A stretch of DNA of 64,000 bases. Origin: Alphaproteobacteria bacterium (lineage in GTDB: Bacteria; Pseudomonadota; Alphaproteobacteria; Ferrovibrionales; Ferrovibrionaceae). This document shows, one piece after another, positions 42,629-54,000 of the stretch. The position numbers and the translations under genes are program-made. The number at the start of each line of letters is the position of its first letter. Within the stretch, counting starts at the first letter, position 1. A model generated the notes under the pieces. That model was not told the DNA's origin, searched no databases, and saw only the letters and a program-made list of their open reading frames with translations. The stretch spans positions 1 to 64,000 of the forward strand of contig JAHCJQ010000003.1 of NCBI GenBank assembly GCA_026126215.1. The letters are read 5' to 3'.

Positions 42629-43566
42629 GCGCGGCGGCGTGGCAGGCCGGTCGCGGCGACCCGATCGCGCGGTTAGCCCGGTATCTTCATGCGCACCCGC
42701 GCGTGACGCTCGCGTTGCTGCTGACGCCGCCACTGCTCTGGCTGGGCGTGATCTATCTCGGTTCGCTCCTTGCCCTGCTGGCGCAGAGCTTCTTCTATAT
42801 CGACGAATTCTCCGGCCAGGTGGTGCGCCAGCTGTCGCTGCGCACCTATGCGGAGCTGCTGACGGAACCGAACCTCCTGGTGGTGGCGCGCACTGTCGCA
42901 ATGGCGGCCGCCGTGACGTTCGCCTGTGCGCTGATCGCGTTTCCCATCGCCTATTACATGGTGCGCTACGCATCGGTGCGCCTCAAGGCGCTGATGTATC
43001 TCGGCGTCATGGTGCCGCTCTGGTCGAGCTATATCGTGCGCGTCTATTCGTGGAAACTGATCCTCGCCAAAGAGGGGGTCATCACCTGGCTGGCCGAACA
43101 CCTGGGCGCCCTCTGGCTGCTCGAGGCCATCCTGGCGGTCCCGGTACTGGGCGGGCCCTCGCTCAGCTTCTCGATGTTTGGCACGTTCATCGTCTTCGTC
43201 TATATCTGGGTGCCGTTCATGATCCTGCCGATCGTGGCGGCGCTGGAAAGGGTGCCGCGGTCGCTGATGGAAGCCTCGGCGGACCTGGGCGCGGCACCCC
43301 TTGCGACCTTCCGCCGGGTCATCCTGCCGCTGGCTTTCCCGGGCGTCGTGGCCGGATCGATCTTCACCTTCTCGCTCACGCTTGGCGATTACATCATTCC
43401 GAAGGTGATCGGAACTTCCCATCCCTATATCGGCACGGTCGTGTATGCGCAGCAGGGCGTGGCGGGCAACGTGCCGCTGGCAGCGGCGTTCACCGTCGTG
43501 CCGATGATCGTCATGGCGGTCTATCTCACCATCGCGCGGCGGCTGGGGGCGTTCAATGCCCTCTGA
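42625..43566 (+). CDS. ydcU: Polyamine ABC transporter permease, YdcU/PotB-like
   Basis: Six-helix permease, 313 residues. A first helix at about residues 27-50 is followed by a periplasmic loop and the MetI-like domain; the coupling loop reads [24 protein letters not shown]. Starts in an ATGA overlap with the ATPase gene and overlaps the second permease by 11 nt. Confidence 0.93.
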   Translation: MSAAAWQAGRGDPIARLARYLHAHPRVTLALLLTPPLLWLGVIYLGSLLALLAQSFFYIDEFSGQVVRQLSLRTYAELLTEPNLLVVARTVAMAAAVTFACALIAFPIAYYMVRYASVRLKALMYLGVMVPLWSSYIVRVYSWKLILAKEGVITWLAEHLGALWLLEAILAVPVLGGPSLSFSMFGTFIVFVYIWVPFMILPIVAALERVPRSLMEASADLGAAPLATFRRVILPLAFPGVVAGSIFTFSLTLGDYIIPKVIGTSHPYIGTVVYAQQGVAGNVPLAAAFTVVPMIVMAVYLTIARRLGAFNAL

Positions 43567-44398
43567 GCGGCGCCGGCACCGGGGGAAATCGGAAGGCGGC
43601 ACCAGGCCCGGCTTGGCGCTCAGGCTGGCGGCCCTGGGAGGGATCCTGTTTCTGCATCTGCCGCTGCTCTTCATCGTTCTCTATGCCTTCTCCGCCGAGG
43701 ACAAGAGTTTCGTCTTTCCGCCGCCCGCGCTGACCACGCGCTGGTTCGCGGTCGCGCTCGAACGCGAGGATGTGCGCGCCGCCCTGCTGCTCTCCCTGCA
43801 AGTGGCCTCGGTCGCCACCGTGCTTGCCCTCTTTCTCGGCACCATGGCCGCGGCGGCGGTGTGGCGCAGCAGTTTCTTCGGCCGCGAGGCGATCTCGCTG
43901 CTCGTCATACTGCCCATCGCGCTGCCCGGCATCATCACCGGCATTGCCCTGCGTTCCGCGCTAAATCTCGGTGGCCTGCCGTTCAGTTTCTGGACGATCG
44001 TGATCGGCCACGCGACCTTCTGTATCGTCGTCGTCTACAACAATGCGCTTGCCCGCCTGCGGCGCACCTCGCCGTCGCTGATCGAAGCCTCGATGGATCT
44101 GGGCGCCAATGGCTTCCAGACCTTCAGGCACGTGATTTTCCCGCAGCTCGCCACGGCGCTGCTCGCGGGCGGGATGCTGGCATTCGCTCTGTCCTTCGAC
44201 GAAGTCATCGTGACGACGTTCACGGCCGGCCAGCAGGCGACCTTGCCGATCTGGATGCTGAACGAACTGGTCAGGCCACGGCAGCGGCCGGTCACCAATG
44301 TGGTGGCGGTCTTCGTCATTGCAATAACGCTGGTGCCGATCCTGCTTGCCTTCTACCTCACCCGGCATGGTCAGGACGCGGCAGGCAGTGGCAGGTGA
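43556..44398 (+). CDS. ydcV: Polyamine ABC transporter permease, YdcV/PotC-like
   Basis: Second six-helix permease, 280 residues. The first helix includes [15 protein letters not shown], then the PotC-type [11 protein letters not shown]; the coupling loop is [21 protein letters not shown], and [11 protein letters not shown] precedes the last helices. Overlaps the preceding permease gene; patD follows after 34 nt. Confidence 0.93.
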   Translation: MPSERRRHRGKSEGGTRPGLALRLAALGGILFLHLPLLFIVLYAFSAEDKSFVFPPPALTTRWFAVALEREDVRAALLLSLQVASVATVLALFLGTMAAAAVWRSSFFGREAISLLVILPIALPGIITGIALRSALNLGGLPFSFWTIVIGHATFCIVVVYNNALARLRRTSPSLIEASMDLGANGFQTFRHVIFPQLATALLAGGMLAFALSFDEVIVTTFTAGQQATLPIWMLNELVRPRQRPVTNVVAVFVIAITLVPILLAFYLTRHGQDAAGSGR

Positions 44399-44432
44399 TG
44401 GTGCCAGTGCGCACCGGGAAAGGAGAGAGCAT

Positions 44433-45860
44433 ATGCAGACCAAGCTCCTGATCGACGGCGACCTCGTTGCCGGCGATGGCGCGGCGGAGACGATCCTCAA
44501 TCCGGCGACGGGCCAGACCATCGCCTCGGTGAACGAGGCCTCGACCGGACAGGTTGACCAGGCGGTGCTGGCGGCCGAACGCGCCTTCGGGGGCTGGAGT
44601 CGCACGACGCCGGCCGAACGGGCGCTGTTGCTGCTGCGCCTGGCGGAACGGATCGAGGCGGAAGCAGGCGGGTTCGCGGCACTCGAATCGCTCAATTGCG
44701 GGAAGCCGCTTGCCAGGGCGGCGGCCGACGAGCTGCCGGCAGTGATCGATGTCTTCCGTTTCTTCGCCGGCGCGGCGCGCATCCTGTCCGGCAGTGCCGC
44801 GACGGAATACGTCGCCAACCATACAAGCATGATCCGGCGCGATCCCGTCGGCGTGGTCGCCTCGATCGCGCCATGGAACTACCCGTTGATGATGGCGGCC
44901 TGGAAGCTGGGCCCGGCGCTGGCGGCCGGCAATACGGTTATCCTGAAGCCCTCGGAGCAGACACCGCTCACGACCCTGAAGCTGGCCTCGATCCTTGCCG
45001 AGATCTTTCCCAAGGGCGTTGTCAATATAGTGGCCGGGCGGGGCGAGTCGGTCGGCGTTCCCCTGACGACGCATCAGAAGGTGAGGATGGTCTCGCTGAC
45101 CGGCGACGTCACGACCGGCCAGAAGATCCTGCAGTCCGCCGCCAAGACCCTCAAGCGGACACATCTGGAACTGGGCGGCAAGGCACCCGTCATCGTCTTC
45201 GACGACGCAGATCGCGAGGCGGTGGTTGCCGGCATTCGCATGGGCGGCTTCTACAATGCCGGCCAGGATTGCACGGCCGCCTGCCGTGTCTATGCCTCCG
45301 CCAGGATGTACGACAAGCTGGTGGCCGACCTGGGTTCGGCCATCTCCTCACTCAGGCATGGCAAGCCCGAGGACGAGGCGACCGAGCTTGGACCGCTGAT
45401 CAGCGAACGCCAGCGAAGCCGTGTGGCGAGTTTCGTCGAGCGGGCGGCGCAGCTTCGCCATACCGAGATCGTGACCGGTGGCGGCAAGGTGGCGGGAGGC
45501 GGCTTCTTCTACGAGCCGACCCTGGTCGCAGGGGCACTCCAGTCGGACGAGATCGTGCGGCGCGAGGTTTTCGGTCCCGTCGTGTCGGTGACGCGCTTCG
45601 AGGACGAGGAGCAGGCCATCGCCTGGGCGAACGACAGCGATTACGGCCTTGCCTCCTCGGTCTGGACCGGTAGCGTGAAGACGGCGATGAAGGTCGCAAG
45701 CCGCCTGCAATATGGCTGCGTGTGGGTGAACCAGCATTTCACCCTGACCTCGGAGATGCCCCATGGCGGGCTGAAAATGTCGGGATACGGCAAGGACATG
45801 TCGGTCTACAGCCTCGAGGATTACACCTCCGTCCGCCACGTCATGCTCAACTTCGGATGA
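44433..45860 (+). CDS. patD: Gamma-aminobutyraldehyde dehydrogenase
   Basis: Oxidises gamma-aminobutyraldehyde, the transamination product of putrescine, to GABA; 475 residues (E. coli PatD has 474). Near-identity with PatD is visible in the stretches [29 protein letters not shown] (catalytic Cys) and [18 protein letters not shown] holds the general-base Glu. AAAGGAGAG precedes the ATG at 44433. It ends the ydcSTUV-type operon, tying uptake to catabolism. The putrescine aminotransferase needed between them is not in the window. Confidence 0.95.
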   Translation: MQTKLLIDGDLVAGDGAAETILNPATGQTIASVNEASTGQVDQAVLAAERAFGGWSRTTPAERALLLLRLAERIEAEAGGFAALESLNCGKPLARAAADELPAVIDVFRFFAGAARILSGSAATEYVANHTSMIRRDPVGVVASIAPWNYPLMMAAWKLGPALAAGNTVILKPSEQTPLTTLKLASILAEIFPKGVVNIVAGRGESVGVPLTTHQKVRMVSLTGDVTTGQKILQSAAKTLKRTHLELGGKAPVIVFDDADREAVVAGIRMGGFYNAGQDCTAACRVYASARMYDKLVADLGSAISSLRHGKPEDEATELGPLISERQRSRVASFVERAAQLRHTEIVTGGGKVAGGGFFYEPTLVAGALQSDEIVRREVFGPVVSVTRFEDEEQAIAWANDSDYGLASSVWTGSVKTAMKVASRLQYGCVWVNQHFTLTSEMPHGGLKMSGYGKDMSVYSLEDYTSVRHVMLNFG

Positions 45861-45876
45861 GGCGGTGGCGCCAGGC

Positions 45877-46341
45877 TCAGGTCAGCGCGAAGGTCAGCGG
45901 CAGCGCGGTGGTTTCCTTGATCGGCTCCATCACGAAGGCCGCGCTGACGTCGGACAGGTCGATGGCTTTGACCAGCCGCCGGTAGACGCTGTCATAGGCC
46001 TGAATGTCAGGAACGACGATCTTGAGCAGATAGTCGGTCTCCCCCGACATGCGATAGGCGCCGACGATTTCCTCCATGCCGCTGACCGCGCGGGAGAAGT
46101 CCCGCAGCCAGCGTTCGTTATGCTGGCTCGTGCGGATGGAGACGAAAACGGTGACCCCGACATTCAGACTGGCAGCGTCGCAGAGCGTTACCTGCGCGCG
46201 GATGACGCCGGCTTCCCGGAGTTTCTGGATCCGGTTCCAGCAAGGGGTCTGGGACAGGTTGACCTGGCGGGCGATCTCCGCCACCGGGAGGCTCGCGTCG
46301 TCCTGAAGCAGTCGGAGGATCCTGAGATCGATTGCGTCCAT
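45877..46341 (-). CDS. Lrp/AsnC family transcriptional regulator
   Basis: Feast/famine regulator, 154 residues. The N-terminal helix-turn-helix runs through VAEIARQVNLSQTPCWNRI (about residues 20-38), and the C-terminal ligand-binding RAM domain contains YRMSGETDYLLKIV. These proteins form octamers and respond to amino acids. Start at 46341 gives the standard MDAIDLRIL N-terminus; an ATG at 46374 would add 11 residues. It diverges from a cysteine dioxygenase gene, which suggests it senses cysteine (inference). Confidence 0.92.
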   Translation of the reverse strand: MDAIDLRILRLLQDDASLPVAEIARQVNLSQTPCWNRIQKLREAGVIRAQVTLCDAASLNVGVTVFVSIRTSQHNERWLRDFSRAVSGMEEIVGAYRMSGETDYLLKIVVPDIQAYDSVYRRLVKAIDLSDVSAAFVMEPIKETTALPLTFALT

Positions 46342-46354
46342 GCTGCCCTGATCC

Positions 46355-46409
46355 GGGAATATTCTTCCCCGCATGCAGGAGCATGCGAGCGAATTCGGAA
46401 AAATATTCC
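46355..46409. promoter_or_regulatory. Dyad cluster between Lrp-type regulator and cysteine dioxygenase
   Basis: Two GGAA-N5-TTCC dyads with A+T-rich centres lie at 46356-46368 and 46397-46409. Between them is CGCATGC-AGGA-GCATGCG (46370-46387). The spacing of the two GGAA dyads is 41 nt, about four helical turns, so both face the same side of the DNA, which suits a wrapped Lrp octamer. Probably autoregulation and control of the dioxygenase. Confidence 0.45.
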
Positions 46410-46460
46410 ACGTGGGACGTAGTATAGAGGGGATAGCGCCAGATTCTATGGAAAACTAGG

Positions 46461-47024
46461 ATGAACATTTCTTTGGCACTGCCAGGCCGGTCGGGCGCCG
46501 CGACCCGGCAGGCAGCCTGGCTCGGGCGACTTGTCGGGGCGGTGGAGGAGGGGCTCGAGCGGGGCAGGGCGGCACGGCGCGCGTTGATCGCCGAGGCGGT
46601 CGCCGAGGCGAGCCGCGCGCCCGAACTGCGGGACCTGCGTCGCTTCGGCAGCCAGCGCTGTTACGCCCGCCATCTCCTCCATGCCGACCCGCTGGAGCGC
46701 TTCTCGATCCTTGCCCTGGTCTGGCGTCGCGGGCAGTTCAGCCCCGTCCACGGACACCATGCCTGGTGCGCTTTCGCGCTCTCCTGCGGCAGGCTGCTCG
46801 AGACCCGTTATGCGATCTGCGAGGCAGATGGACTGGCGATACCGCAGGATACGTTGCCGCTTGCTCCGTTCTTCGCGGATTTCACCGAGGCCGCCGATGG
46901 CCATGTTCACCGGCTGGGGAATGCCGCACGCCAGGTCGCTGTGTCGCTGCATGTCTATGGTAGGGTTTGGGGCACGGCTGGCGGGGGCGTGAACCGGCCT
47001 GTGGTCGCACGGACCGGCGACTGA
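46461..47024 (+). CDS. Cysteine dioxygenase-type thiol dioxygenase
   Basis: Cupin iron enzyme, 187 residues, oxidising cysteine to cysteine sulfinate. Iron ligands are His97 and His99 (in VHGHH) and a His in DGHVHRLGN (about 148-150). The Ser-x-His-x-Tyr set of cysteine dioxygenases is present as S162-L-H164-V-Y166. Y68-A-R70 corresponds to the substrate Tyr-x-Arg of mammalian cysteine dioxygenase, so this is an Arg-type enzyme, more likely cysteine- than 3-mercaptopropionate-specific. These alignments are by eye. Confidence 0.85.
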   Translation: MNISLALPGRSGAATRQAAWLGRLVGAVEEGLERGRAARRALIAEAVAEASRAPELRDLRRFGSQRCYARHLLHADPLERFSILALVWRRGQFSPVHGHHAWCAFALSCGRLLETRYAICEADGLAIPQDTLPLAPFFADFTEAADGHVHRLGNAARQVAVSLHVYGRVWGTAGGGVNRPVVARTGD

Positions 47025-47096
47025 GAGCGGGTTCACAGACGCCAACTCCGCGATTTGTCAGGATTGCCCGAGCGAAACCGCAAACGGAGCAAGGGG

Positions 47097-47444
47097 ATGA
47101 ACGTCCGATCCAGTATCAAGGCGATGGTGGTCCTTGTGCTCGCCCTCGCCAGCCTCGCGGCCTGCACGACAATGCCGCCGGCCCTGGCGCCGGCCGGACC
47201 GGAGATGCTGCGCCAGGTTCAGTCGCTCGCCCAGCATCCCTGTAACGCGACGACCGCTTCGGTGCTCGAGGCCAATGGCATCGACCCGGGGCGGGTGCAG
47301 AGCCTTGTCTACTCCGGCACTTCGGGCGGCGGCATGGCCGGGCGGATCGATTCCTACATCGCCTGGGTCGGGGTCAGCGGCGAGGCGAAGACGATCCACA
47401 TCAATCTTGATACGTACTGCCGTTACGTCGGCCTCTATCGCTGA
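47097..47444 (+). CDS. Small putative lipoprotein, function unknown
   Basis: 115 residues. A signal peptide with lipobox LAAC (Cys at residue 23) should anchor it in the membrane. The mature part has two further Cys (in HPCNATT and DTYCRYVG) and no recognised domain. AAGGGG lies just before the ATG at 47097, with an in-frame ATG upstream (47055) that would destroy the signal peptide. It ends 31 nt before the Na/Pi cotransporter gene. Confidence 0.7.
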   Translation: MNVRSSIKAMVVLVLALASLAACTTMPPALAPAGPEMLRQVQSLAQHPCNATTASVLEANGIDPGRVQSLVYSGTSGGGMAGRIDSYIAWVGVSGEAKTIHINLDTYCRYVGLYR

Positions 47445-47475
47445 GTTCTCGCCCAACCTGCGCTACCATTCGCCG

Positions 47476-49161
47476 ATGGAAGTCGCACGCCAGATTGGCG
47501 CCTTCGCCGGCGGGCTCGGACTGTTCCTGCTCGGCGTCTGGCTGATGACCGACGGGCTGAAATTTGCGGCGGGTGGCGCGCTGCAGCGCATCTTGCGGCG
47601 CGGCACCGGCTCGCCACTTGCCGGCCTGCTTTCGGGTATCGTGGTTACGGCCATGGTACAGTCTTCAAGCGCGGTGACGGTCGCGACCATTGGTTTCGTC
47701 AATGCTGGACTGCTCAGCCTTGCCCGCGCCGTATGGGTGATCTTCGGCAGCAATATCGGCACAACCATGACCGGCTGGCTGGTGGCGCTGATCGGCATCA
47801 AGTTGCAGATCGAACCGCTGGCCTTGCCGTTCATCGGCGTTGGAATGCTGCTGCGGCTTGGTGCGCCCGGCCGCCGCGCGGGGGCGATCGGTCAGGCAAT
47901 CGCCGGCTTCGGCGCTTTCTTCCTCGGCATCGGCATCCTGCAGGGCGCCTTCGCCGATATCGGCTCGCGCTTCGATGTCACTGCCCTGCCGCAAACGGGG
48001 TTGCCGGCGATCCTTCTATTCGTCGCCGCCGGCGTGGTCCTGACTTTCCTGACGCAGGCGTCCGCCGCAGTGATGGCGATCGCGCTGACGGCGGCGGCCG
48101 GCGGCGCGTTACCGCTGGAGCCGGCGGCCGCCATCGTCATCGGCGCCAATATCGGCACGACGACGACGGCCCTCATGGCGGTGATCGGCGCCACGGCCAA
48201 TGCCAAGCGGGTGGCGATGGCCCACGTGGTCTTCAATCTCGGCAGCGGCATTATCGGCGTGCTGACCTTGCCGATCCTGCTATCGGGAATCGAAATGCTG
48301 CGCCACATTGCCGGGGCTCCCGATGGACCGGCGACGACCCTGGCCGCATTCCACACCATTTTCAATCTTCTGGGCGTGGCCCTTGTCTGGCCGCTGGCGC
48401 CAAGACTGGTGGCGTTCCTGCGGTCGCGTTTCGTATCGGCGGAGGAACGCGCCATGCAGCCTCGACACCTGGACGATAACGTTCTGGCGGTGCCGGTGCT
48501 CGCGGTGGACGGACTGCTGCTGGAGACGCAACGCCTGGGGCGGCTATCGCTCGATCTGGTCGATCCGGCAGCCCGCCCGCCGGACCGTGCCGGGCATAGG
48601 GAACGATTGTCGCGAAGCGAGACCATTCATGCCCTCGCACAGGCCATCAGGGCGTTTGCGATCCGGCTCAACCGGGAGACCCTGCCTCATGAAGTCGCGA
48701 CGGCGATGCCTGGCATCCTGCGGGCGACCCAGCATTACGAGGCGGTGGCCGACCTGATACTCGGCCTCGATCCCGGCGTGCTGGAACGGCCGGGGATGGA
48801 GGATGCGGGCCTCCACTCCGCGCTCGACGAGTTCCGCGGAGCGCTGACCGGTCTGGCGCGCCGCGCCGATACCTCGGAAGATTCCTACGACGACGAGGCT
48901 CGCGAGCAGGCCATGGCAACTCTGGAGAGAGCCTATCAGCGATGCAAGGCTCTGCTGCTCCAGGAAGCCGCGGATCGGCGCCTAGACGTGATGCGTATGG
49001 ACGAGATGATGCGCACCATCGGGCAAATGCGCCGGGCAGCCGATCGCGCAAACCGCGCCGCCGCGCGGCTCCGGCCTTTGCTCGCCGTGCGCGCCGCGCA
49101 GGCCGTGCCGGGGGGAAGGGAAGTGGAGAAGGCAGGCGCGGCTCCTCCGCCGCCGAGCTGA
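47476..49161 (+). CDS. Na/Pi cotransporter family protein (NptA/YjbB type)
   Basis: Sodium-phosphate cotransporter-like protein, 561 residues. Two inverted half-repeats are visible: VQSSSAVTVATIGFVNAG with GSNIGTTMTGWL, and TQASAAVMAIALT with GANIGTTTTALMA. The second half has QAS in place of QSS. About nine helices occupy residues 1-320; the C-terminal ~230 residues are a soluble helical PhoU-like domain. In E. coli YjbB exports phosphate. The true start gives MEVARQIGAFAGGLG; the frame extends back inside the lipoprotein gene. Confidence 0.9.
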   Translation: MEVARQIGAFAGGLGLFLLGVWLMTDGLKFAAGGALQRILRRGTGSPLAGLLSGIVVTAMVQSSSAVTVATIGFVNAGLLSLARAVWVIFGSNIGTTMTGWLVALIGIKLQIEPLALPFIGVGMLLRLGAPGRRAGAIGQAIAGFGAFFLGIGILQGAFADIGSRFDVTALPQTGLPAILLFVAAGVVLTFLTQASAAVMAIALTAAAGGALPLEPAAAIVIGANIGTTTTALMAVIGATANAKRVAMAHVVFNLGSGIIGVLTLPILLSGIEMLRHIAGAPDGPATTLAAFHTIFNLLGVALVWPLAPRLVAFLRSRFVSAEERAMQPRHLDDNVLAVPVLAVDGLLLETQRLGRLSLDLVDPAARPPDRAGHRERLSRSETIHALAQAIRAFAIRLNRETLPHEVATAMPGILRATQHYEAVADLILGLDPGVLERPGMEDAGLHSALDEFRGALTGLARRADTSEDSYDDEAREQAMATLERAYQRCKALLLQEAADRRLDVMRMDEMMRTIGQMRRAADRANRAAARLRPLLAVRAAQAVPGGREVEKAGAAPPPPS

Positions 49162-49248
49162 CCGGCCGGCCAAACTCAGACATTGGCAGGCAGAGGTCCG
49201 CGGCCGCGAGAGGTTCGACAATCCTCCCCTTGGCTCTATATTGCTTCG

Positions 49249-51039
49249 ATGACATGCAGCCGGGGCCTGCTTGCCGCATTTCTGGCGATCACCATCTGTT
49301 CGTGCCTGACACCCTCCACGGCCCGGGCGGAGGGCGTCGTTTACCGCGCCGGTATCTCCGGTGTTGAGGATGTTCAATTGGCGAAACTTCTGGAGGAGGT
49401 GTCGGACCTCGTCCAGTCGGCTGGGCGGCTGCCCGCAACCATGCTGGCGCTACAGCGACGCATCGCCAGCGATCGCGACCGGCTTCTCGAGGTTCTGCGC
49501 TCGGAGGGATATTACGGCGCTTCCATCGAGGTCGACCGGCGCGAAGCGGACGGGACGCAAATCGTAGAGCTTCGAGTGGTCCCCGGGCCGCGTTTCGGCA
49601 TCGCATCCTTTACGCTCGTGCTCGCCCCCGACAGCGTGGACGCTGGGCTGCGGCAAGAGGCCGAAAGGCAGGCACTCGAGCGCATTGGCGAGCCGGCGCG
49701 GGCCGCGCGCATCATCGAGCTGGAGCGTGGCGTCATCGTTCTGCTGGGGCGAAATGGCCATCCGAAGGCACGGCGGACCGAGCGCAAGGTGGTGGTCGAT
49801 CATGCCCGCGCCGTTGCTGATATACGCCTGGAGATAGATGCCGGCGAGCGGGTCACGTTCGGGCCGCCGCTGATCACCGGCACCCAGGAGGTCAGGCCGA
49901 GCTATATCCGCCGGCAACTCGCCTGGCGAGAGGGCGCGCTGTTCGACAACCGCCATGTAGACGATACCCGTCGCGATCTGGTGCGCTCCAATCTCTTCGA
50001 GACCGTGCGCGTCACACCGGCCGAAACGGCGGAGCCGGACGGCTCACTGCCGGTGGAGATAGAGGTTCGGGAACGCGAGCACCGGTCGATCGGTTTCGGC
50101 CTCGGTTACTCGACCGACCTCGGCTTCGGTGGCAAGGTCTTCTGGGAGCATCGCAACCTCTTCGGCGAAGGTGAGAGCCTCAATCTCGAGGCGCGCGCCG
50201 CGCAACGCCTCTATGGGGGTGCGGCGCGCTATCGCGAGCGGGGCTTTCTGTCGCGGCGCAATACGCTGCTCCTTGACCTGGAAACGAGCGAGGAACGTTT
50301 TGAAGCCTATCGTTCCCGCTCCGTGGCCACGGGCGCGGCGCTCGAGCGCGATCTCGGCGATGGATTCGCTGGCAGCCTCGGCGTGACGCTGGAGGCACTG
50401 AGCGTGCGCCAGGCCGGCGAGACGGACCGTTTCGTGCTGGTTTCCCTCCCGGCGCGGCTGCGCCGGGACACGACCGACAATCTCCTTGATCCGACGCGCG
50501 GACATCGCCTGCGGCTGGAATATACGCCGTTCCTTCAGCCGGACGATCCCGACCTTAATTTCCATCGCATAATCCTCGCGGGTTCGGCCTATCAGGGATT
50601 TTTCGAGGAGAATCGCGTAGTCCTTGCGGCGCGCGCCCAGCTTGGCTTCATCTTCGGTCCACCCACCGCGGAAATTCCCGCCAACCGGCGACTCTATGCG
50701 GGTGGCGGCGGTTCGGTGCGTGGCTATGAGTTCCAGTCGCTTGGTCCGCTCGATGCCGATGGCGATCCGGTCGGCGGTCGGTCGATCGTGGAAGCAGGGG
50801 TCGAGGCACGGATCCGGCTGTTCGGCAATTTCGGCATTGTGCCTTTCCTCGATATCGGCAATGCCTATGACGATGCGCGTCCCGATCCGGGCGATGGCGT
50901 CCGCGTCGCCACCGGGATCGGCCTGCGCTATACGACGCCCATCGGGCCGATCCGCGCCGACATCGCCTTTCCGCTTAACCGGCGCCGCGGCATCGACGAT
51001 GCGTTCCAGTTCTATGTCAGCCTCGGTCAGGCGTTCTGA
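49249..51039 (+). CDS. tamA: Translocation and assembly module outer-membrane protein TamA
   Basis: Omp85-family outer-membrane barrel, 596 residues. A signal peptide with TARAEG ends near residue 27. Three POTRA-like segments occupy roughly residues 30-270 (including LRSEGYYGASIEV and YIRRQLAWREGALFD), then the barrel with the conserved GGGGSVRGY lid-loop motif and a terminal beta strand ending in Phe (LGQAF). It assists autotransporter and other outer-membrane protein insertion or lipid transport together with TamB, whose gene starts 3 nt later. Confidence 0.94.
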   Translation: MTCSRGLLAAFLAITICSCLTPSTARAEGVVYRAGISGVEDVQLAKLLEEVSDLVQSAGRLPATMLALQRRIASDRDRLLEVLRSEGYYGASIEVDRREADGTQIVELRVVPGPRFGIASFTLVLAPDSVDAGLRQEAERQALERIGEPARAARIIELERGVIVLLGRNGHPKARRTERKVVVDHARAVADIRLEIDAGERVTFGPPLITGTQEVRPSYIRRQLAWREGALFDNRHVDDTRRDLVRSNLFETVRVTPAETAEPDGSLPVEIEVREREHRSIGFGLGYSTDLGFGGKVFWEHRNLFGEGESLNLEARAAQRLYGGAARYRERGFLSRRNTLLLDLETSEERFEAYRSRSVATGAALERDLGDGFAGSLGVTLEALSVRQAGETDRFVLVSLPARLRRDTTDNLLDPTRGHRLRLEYTPFLQPDDPDLNFHRIILAGSAYQGFFEENRVVLAARAQLGFIFGPPTAEIPANRRLYAGGGGSVRGYEFQSLGPLDADGDPVGGRSIVEAGVEARIRLFGNFGIVPFLDIGNAYDDARPDPGDGVRVATGIGLRYTTPIGPIRADIAFPLNRRRGIDDAFQFYVSLGQAF

Positions 51040-51042
51040 GCC

Positions 51043-54000
51043 ATGAGCGGGCGCTCGCGTATCTTGTTGCGGTCTGGACTGGCGGTGATTCTGCTAGTGC
51101 CGACGGTGCTTGCCATTGTCTTCGCCGTTGCCGCGAGCGACTGGGGCCGCGCCCGTGTGGCGGACGCGGCAAATCGCGTGCTCGCTGACGTTGGTGGTTT
51201 CCGCATCAGCCTGGCCGGCATCGAGGAAATCTCGCTGCATCGCCTGCAGATCGGCATCGTCCAGATCGACGAGGGCGAGCGGCCGCTGGCCCGGCTTTTG
51301 CGGCTGGACGCGCAATGGAACCTGCGTGAGCTGCTCCTCGGTCCGGTGCGACTGGAGCGGATCGGTGTCGGCACCTTGGAGATCCTCGGCCTGCCCGAAG
51401 GAGAGACGGATGGCGGGGGCGCCGGCTCGTTCGTGTTGCCGCGTCCGCCGGTGCTGCCGGTGCGCGCGATTGCCGTCGAACGCCTGGAAGTCCGGCCGCC
51501 GGTCGTCGATAGGGAAATGATCTACCGGCTGGATGCGACGGAGGTTGCCGGGCAGCGCGGCGAATGGACGCTCGCGCTGAACCTGCTGCCCGTTGAGACG
51601 GCTGATGATCGCCTTCGTCTGGAAGTGAAACTTCATCCGGACACGGACCGCCTGGCCCTGATGCTCGACCTCAAGGAGGCGAAAGGGGGCCTGCTCGCCA
51701 GGCTTGCCGGGCTGCCGCAAGCCTACGGCCTTTCGGCAGGGCTCGCGGGCGAGGGAACGGCTTCGGACTGGCGAGGGCGGCTTGCGGGGGAGGCCGGCGG
51801 CCTGTTCCGCTTCGAGACCGATATCGGACTTTCGCTGCTCGCGGCGCCGCGGATCACCCTGAACGGCAGGACGTTCCTGCTTGGCGATATCCCGAAGGAA
51901 CTGGCAGAAATGATGGGGCCGCGGATCGACCATGAGGGCGAATTGGTCTGGCGGGACCGGCGCCTTGAGGTGCCTCGGCTGATCGTCGCCACCCGGTCCA
52001 TCGATCTTGGCATTCAAGGCAGTCTCGCGCCCGACGCGCAGACCATCGACATGAAGGGACAGGCGCGCATTCTCGATCTCGGTGCGTCGCTTGCCGGGTA
52101 CAGGCCCGGCCTTTCCGGCGCGCTGGACATCGACTTCACGCTTGAAGGCGCGCTTTTGCGCCCTGCGGCACGGGCGCGCATTGAGGGCTGGTCCCTCGAC
52201 AGGGAGAGCGGCATCAGTGGCGAAGTCGACATAGACCTGACGCTGTCGGCCACGCGCGCGCTCACGTCAGGCGATGGTCATGAGATTGCCCTGGAGGCTT
52301 CTCTACGCCAGGTTCAGGGCCTGCCGCCGGCTGTTGGCGTGCTCGTTGGCGATCAGCTGCGGCTGCGTGCGCTGTTGCAGACGGACACTGGTTTCGAAGC
52401 CCTGGCTCTTACCCGCCTTGGCATTGAGGTATCGGCATTGTCCGCAGGGGGCGATGGCCTGTTCGATCGGCGGAGCGGACAGTTGGCGATGGGACTAAAG
52501 GCGACGATTCCCGAACTTTCCAGGCTGAACCGGACGACTGGGATGATGACGCGGGGGCGCGCCGATGGACGGGTCAACCTCGCGGGATCCCTGACGCCGC
52601 TGGCCCTGGATCTGGATCTAGAAGTCGATCTTGGCGAGTTTGCCCCTGCCGAGCCGACGCTGGCGGCGCTCACGGGAAAGAGGCCGGTCTTGCGCGCGCG
52701 GGGCCGGTTCGACGAGGCGGCCGGGCTGACCCTCGAGAAGCTCAGCGCCGACCTCGCTGAAGCAACGCTGTCAGGTTCCGGCACTTTCGATCCTGCAGGC
52801 ATTGCCCGGCTCTCCGCGCGGGTTGATCTGCCGCGGCTGAACAGACTTCCGGCTCTCGCGGAGCAGCAGGTTTCCGGCGCCGCCACGATCGATGTCGCGA
52901 TCGCGGGTCCGCTGCAGGCGCCGCGCCTGGAAGCTGCACTTGCCGGGCGCGATATCGTGGTGCGAGGCATGGGGATCGGGCGGCCGCGGCTGCAGGCCAG
53001 GGTTCAGGGACCCTTCGATCGCGTGACGGCCGAGATCGACCTGGATGCATTGGTGGAGGATGTGCCGCTCGCGCTTGCGGCGTCGGCGCGCCGCGATGAT
53101 GGCGGCGATCTGGTGTTCCGGCTCGACCAGGCGAGCTTTGCTGTCTTGCGCATGAGCGGGCAGGGCCGCACGGCACTGGCCGATGGTCTGACCGACGGGA
53201 GGTTCCTGCTAGAGTTGCAGCCGGGACAGTCGTTGCCCTTGCCAGGGGGCCAGACGCTGGCGGGAGAACTTTATCTTGATGTTGAGCTCGCGCGTGAGGG
53301 GGCCGGTCAACGGGGAAATGCCTCGCTGGCCGGCCGGGCCCTCGAGTTGCGCGCTGCCGATGGCGCGGCGACGAGACTGGGGCGGATCGAACTCACCGCG
53401 AGCGCGTCCGATGTGTTGCGCCAGCCGGCGGCGCGGGTCGAAGCCGCGCTGTCGGAAATTCGGATTGGCGATATCGGTATCGACGAAGCGACCGCCCTGG
53501 TAGTGGGCACGCTTCGGGAGATGGATTTCCGCATCGAGACGCTGGGCACCGCCGGCGAGCCCTTCGCGGCGCAACTCGCCGGGGCGGGATCGCTTGCTGA
53601 GAACGCGCTCACGCTGCGACTGTCGAACCTGTCGGGAAGTTTCGGAACGCTGCAGGGGCGCCTCGAGCAGCCGACCACGGTCGAGATCGCGCCGGGTTCG
53701 CAGCGCCTGGCGAGGACCAGTCTGGCGGTGGCGGGCGGTCGTTTGGCGATCGAGGGCGCGATCTCCCCGGATGAGGTTTCGGCCATGGCCGAACTCACAG
53801 ATCTGCCGATGGCCGTACTTGCTGACCTTGTTGGCCTGCCGGAGATGACCGGGGCCGGCCATCTGTCGCTGCGCATCGATGGATCACCGCGGGCGCCGGG
53901 CGCCAATGCCAATCTGCGCCTCGCTGCGCTCCGCGCCCGGAACGACATGCCGCCGCTCGAGATCGTCGTGCGGAGCATGCTGGCCAATGGCCGTCTGGAC

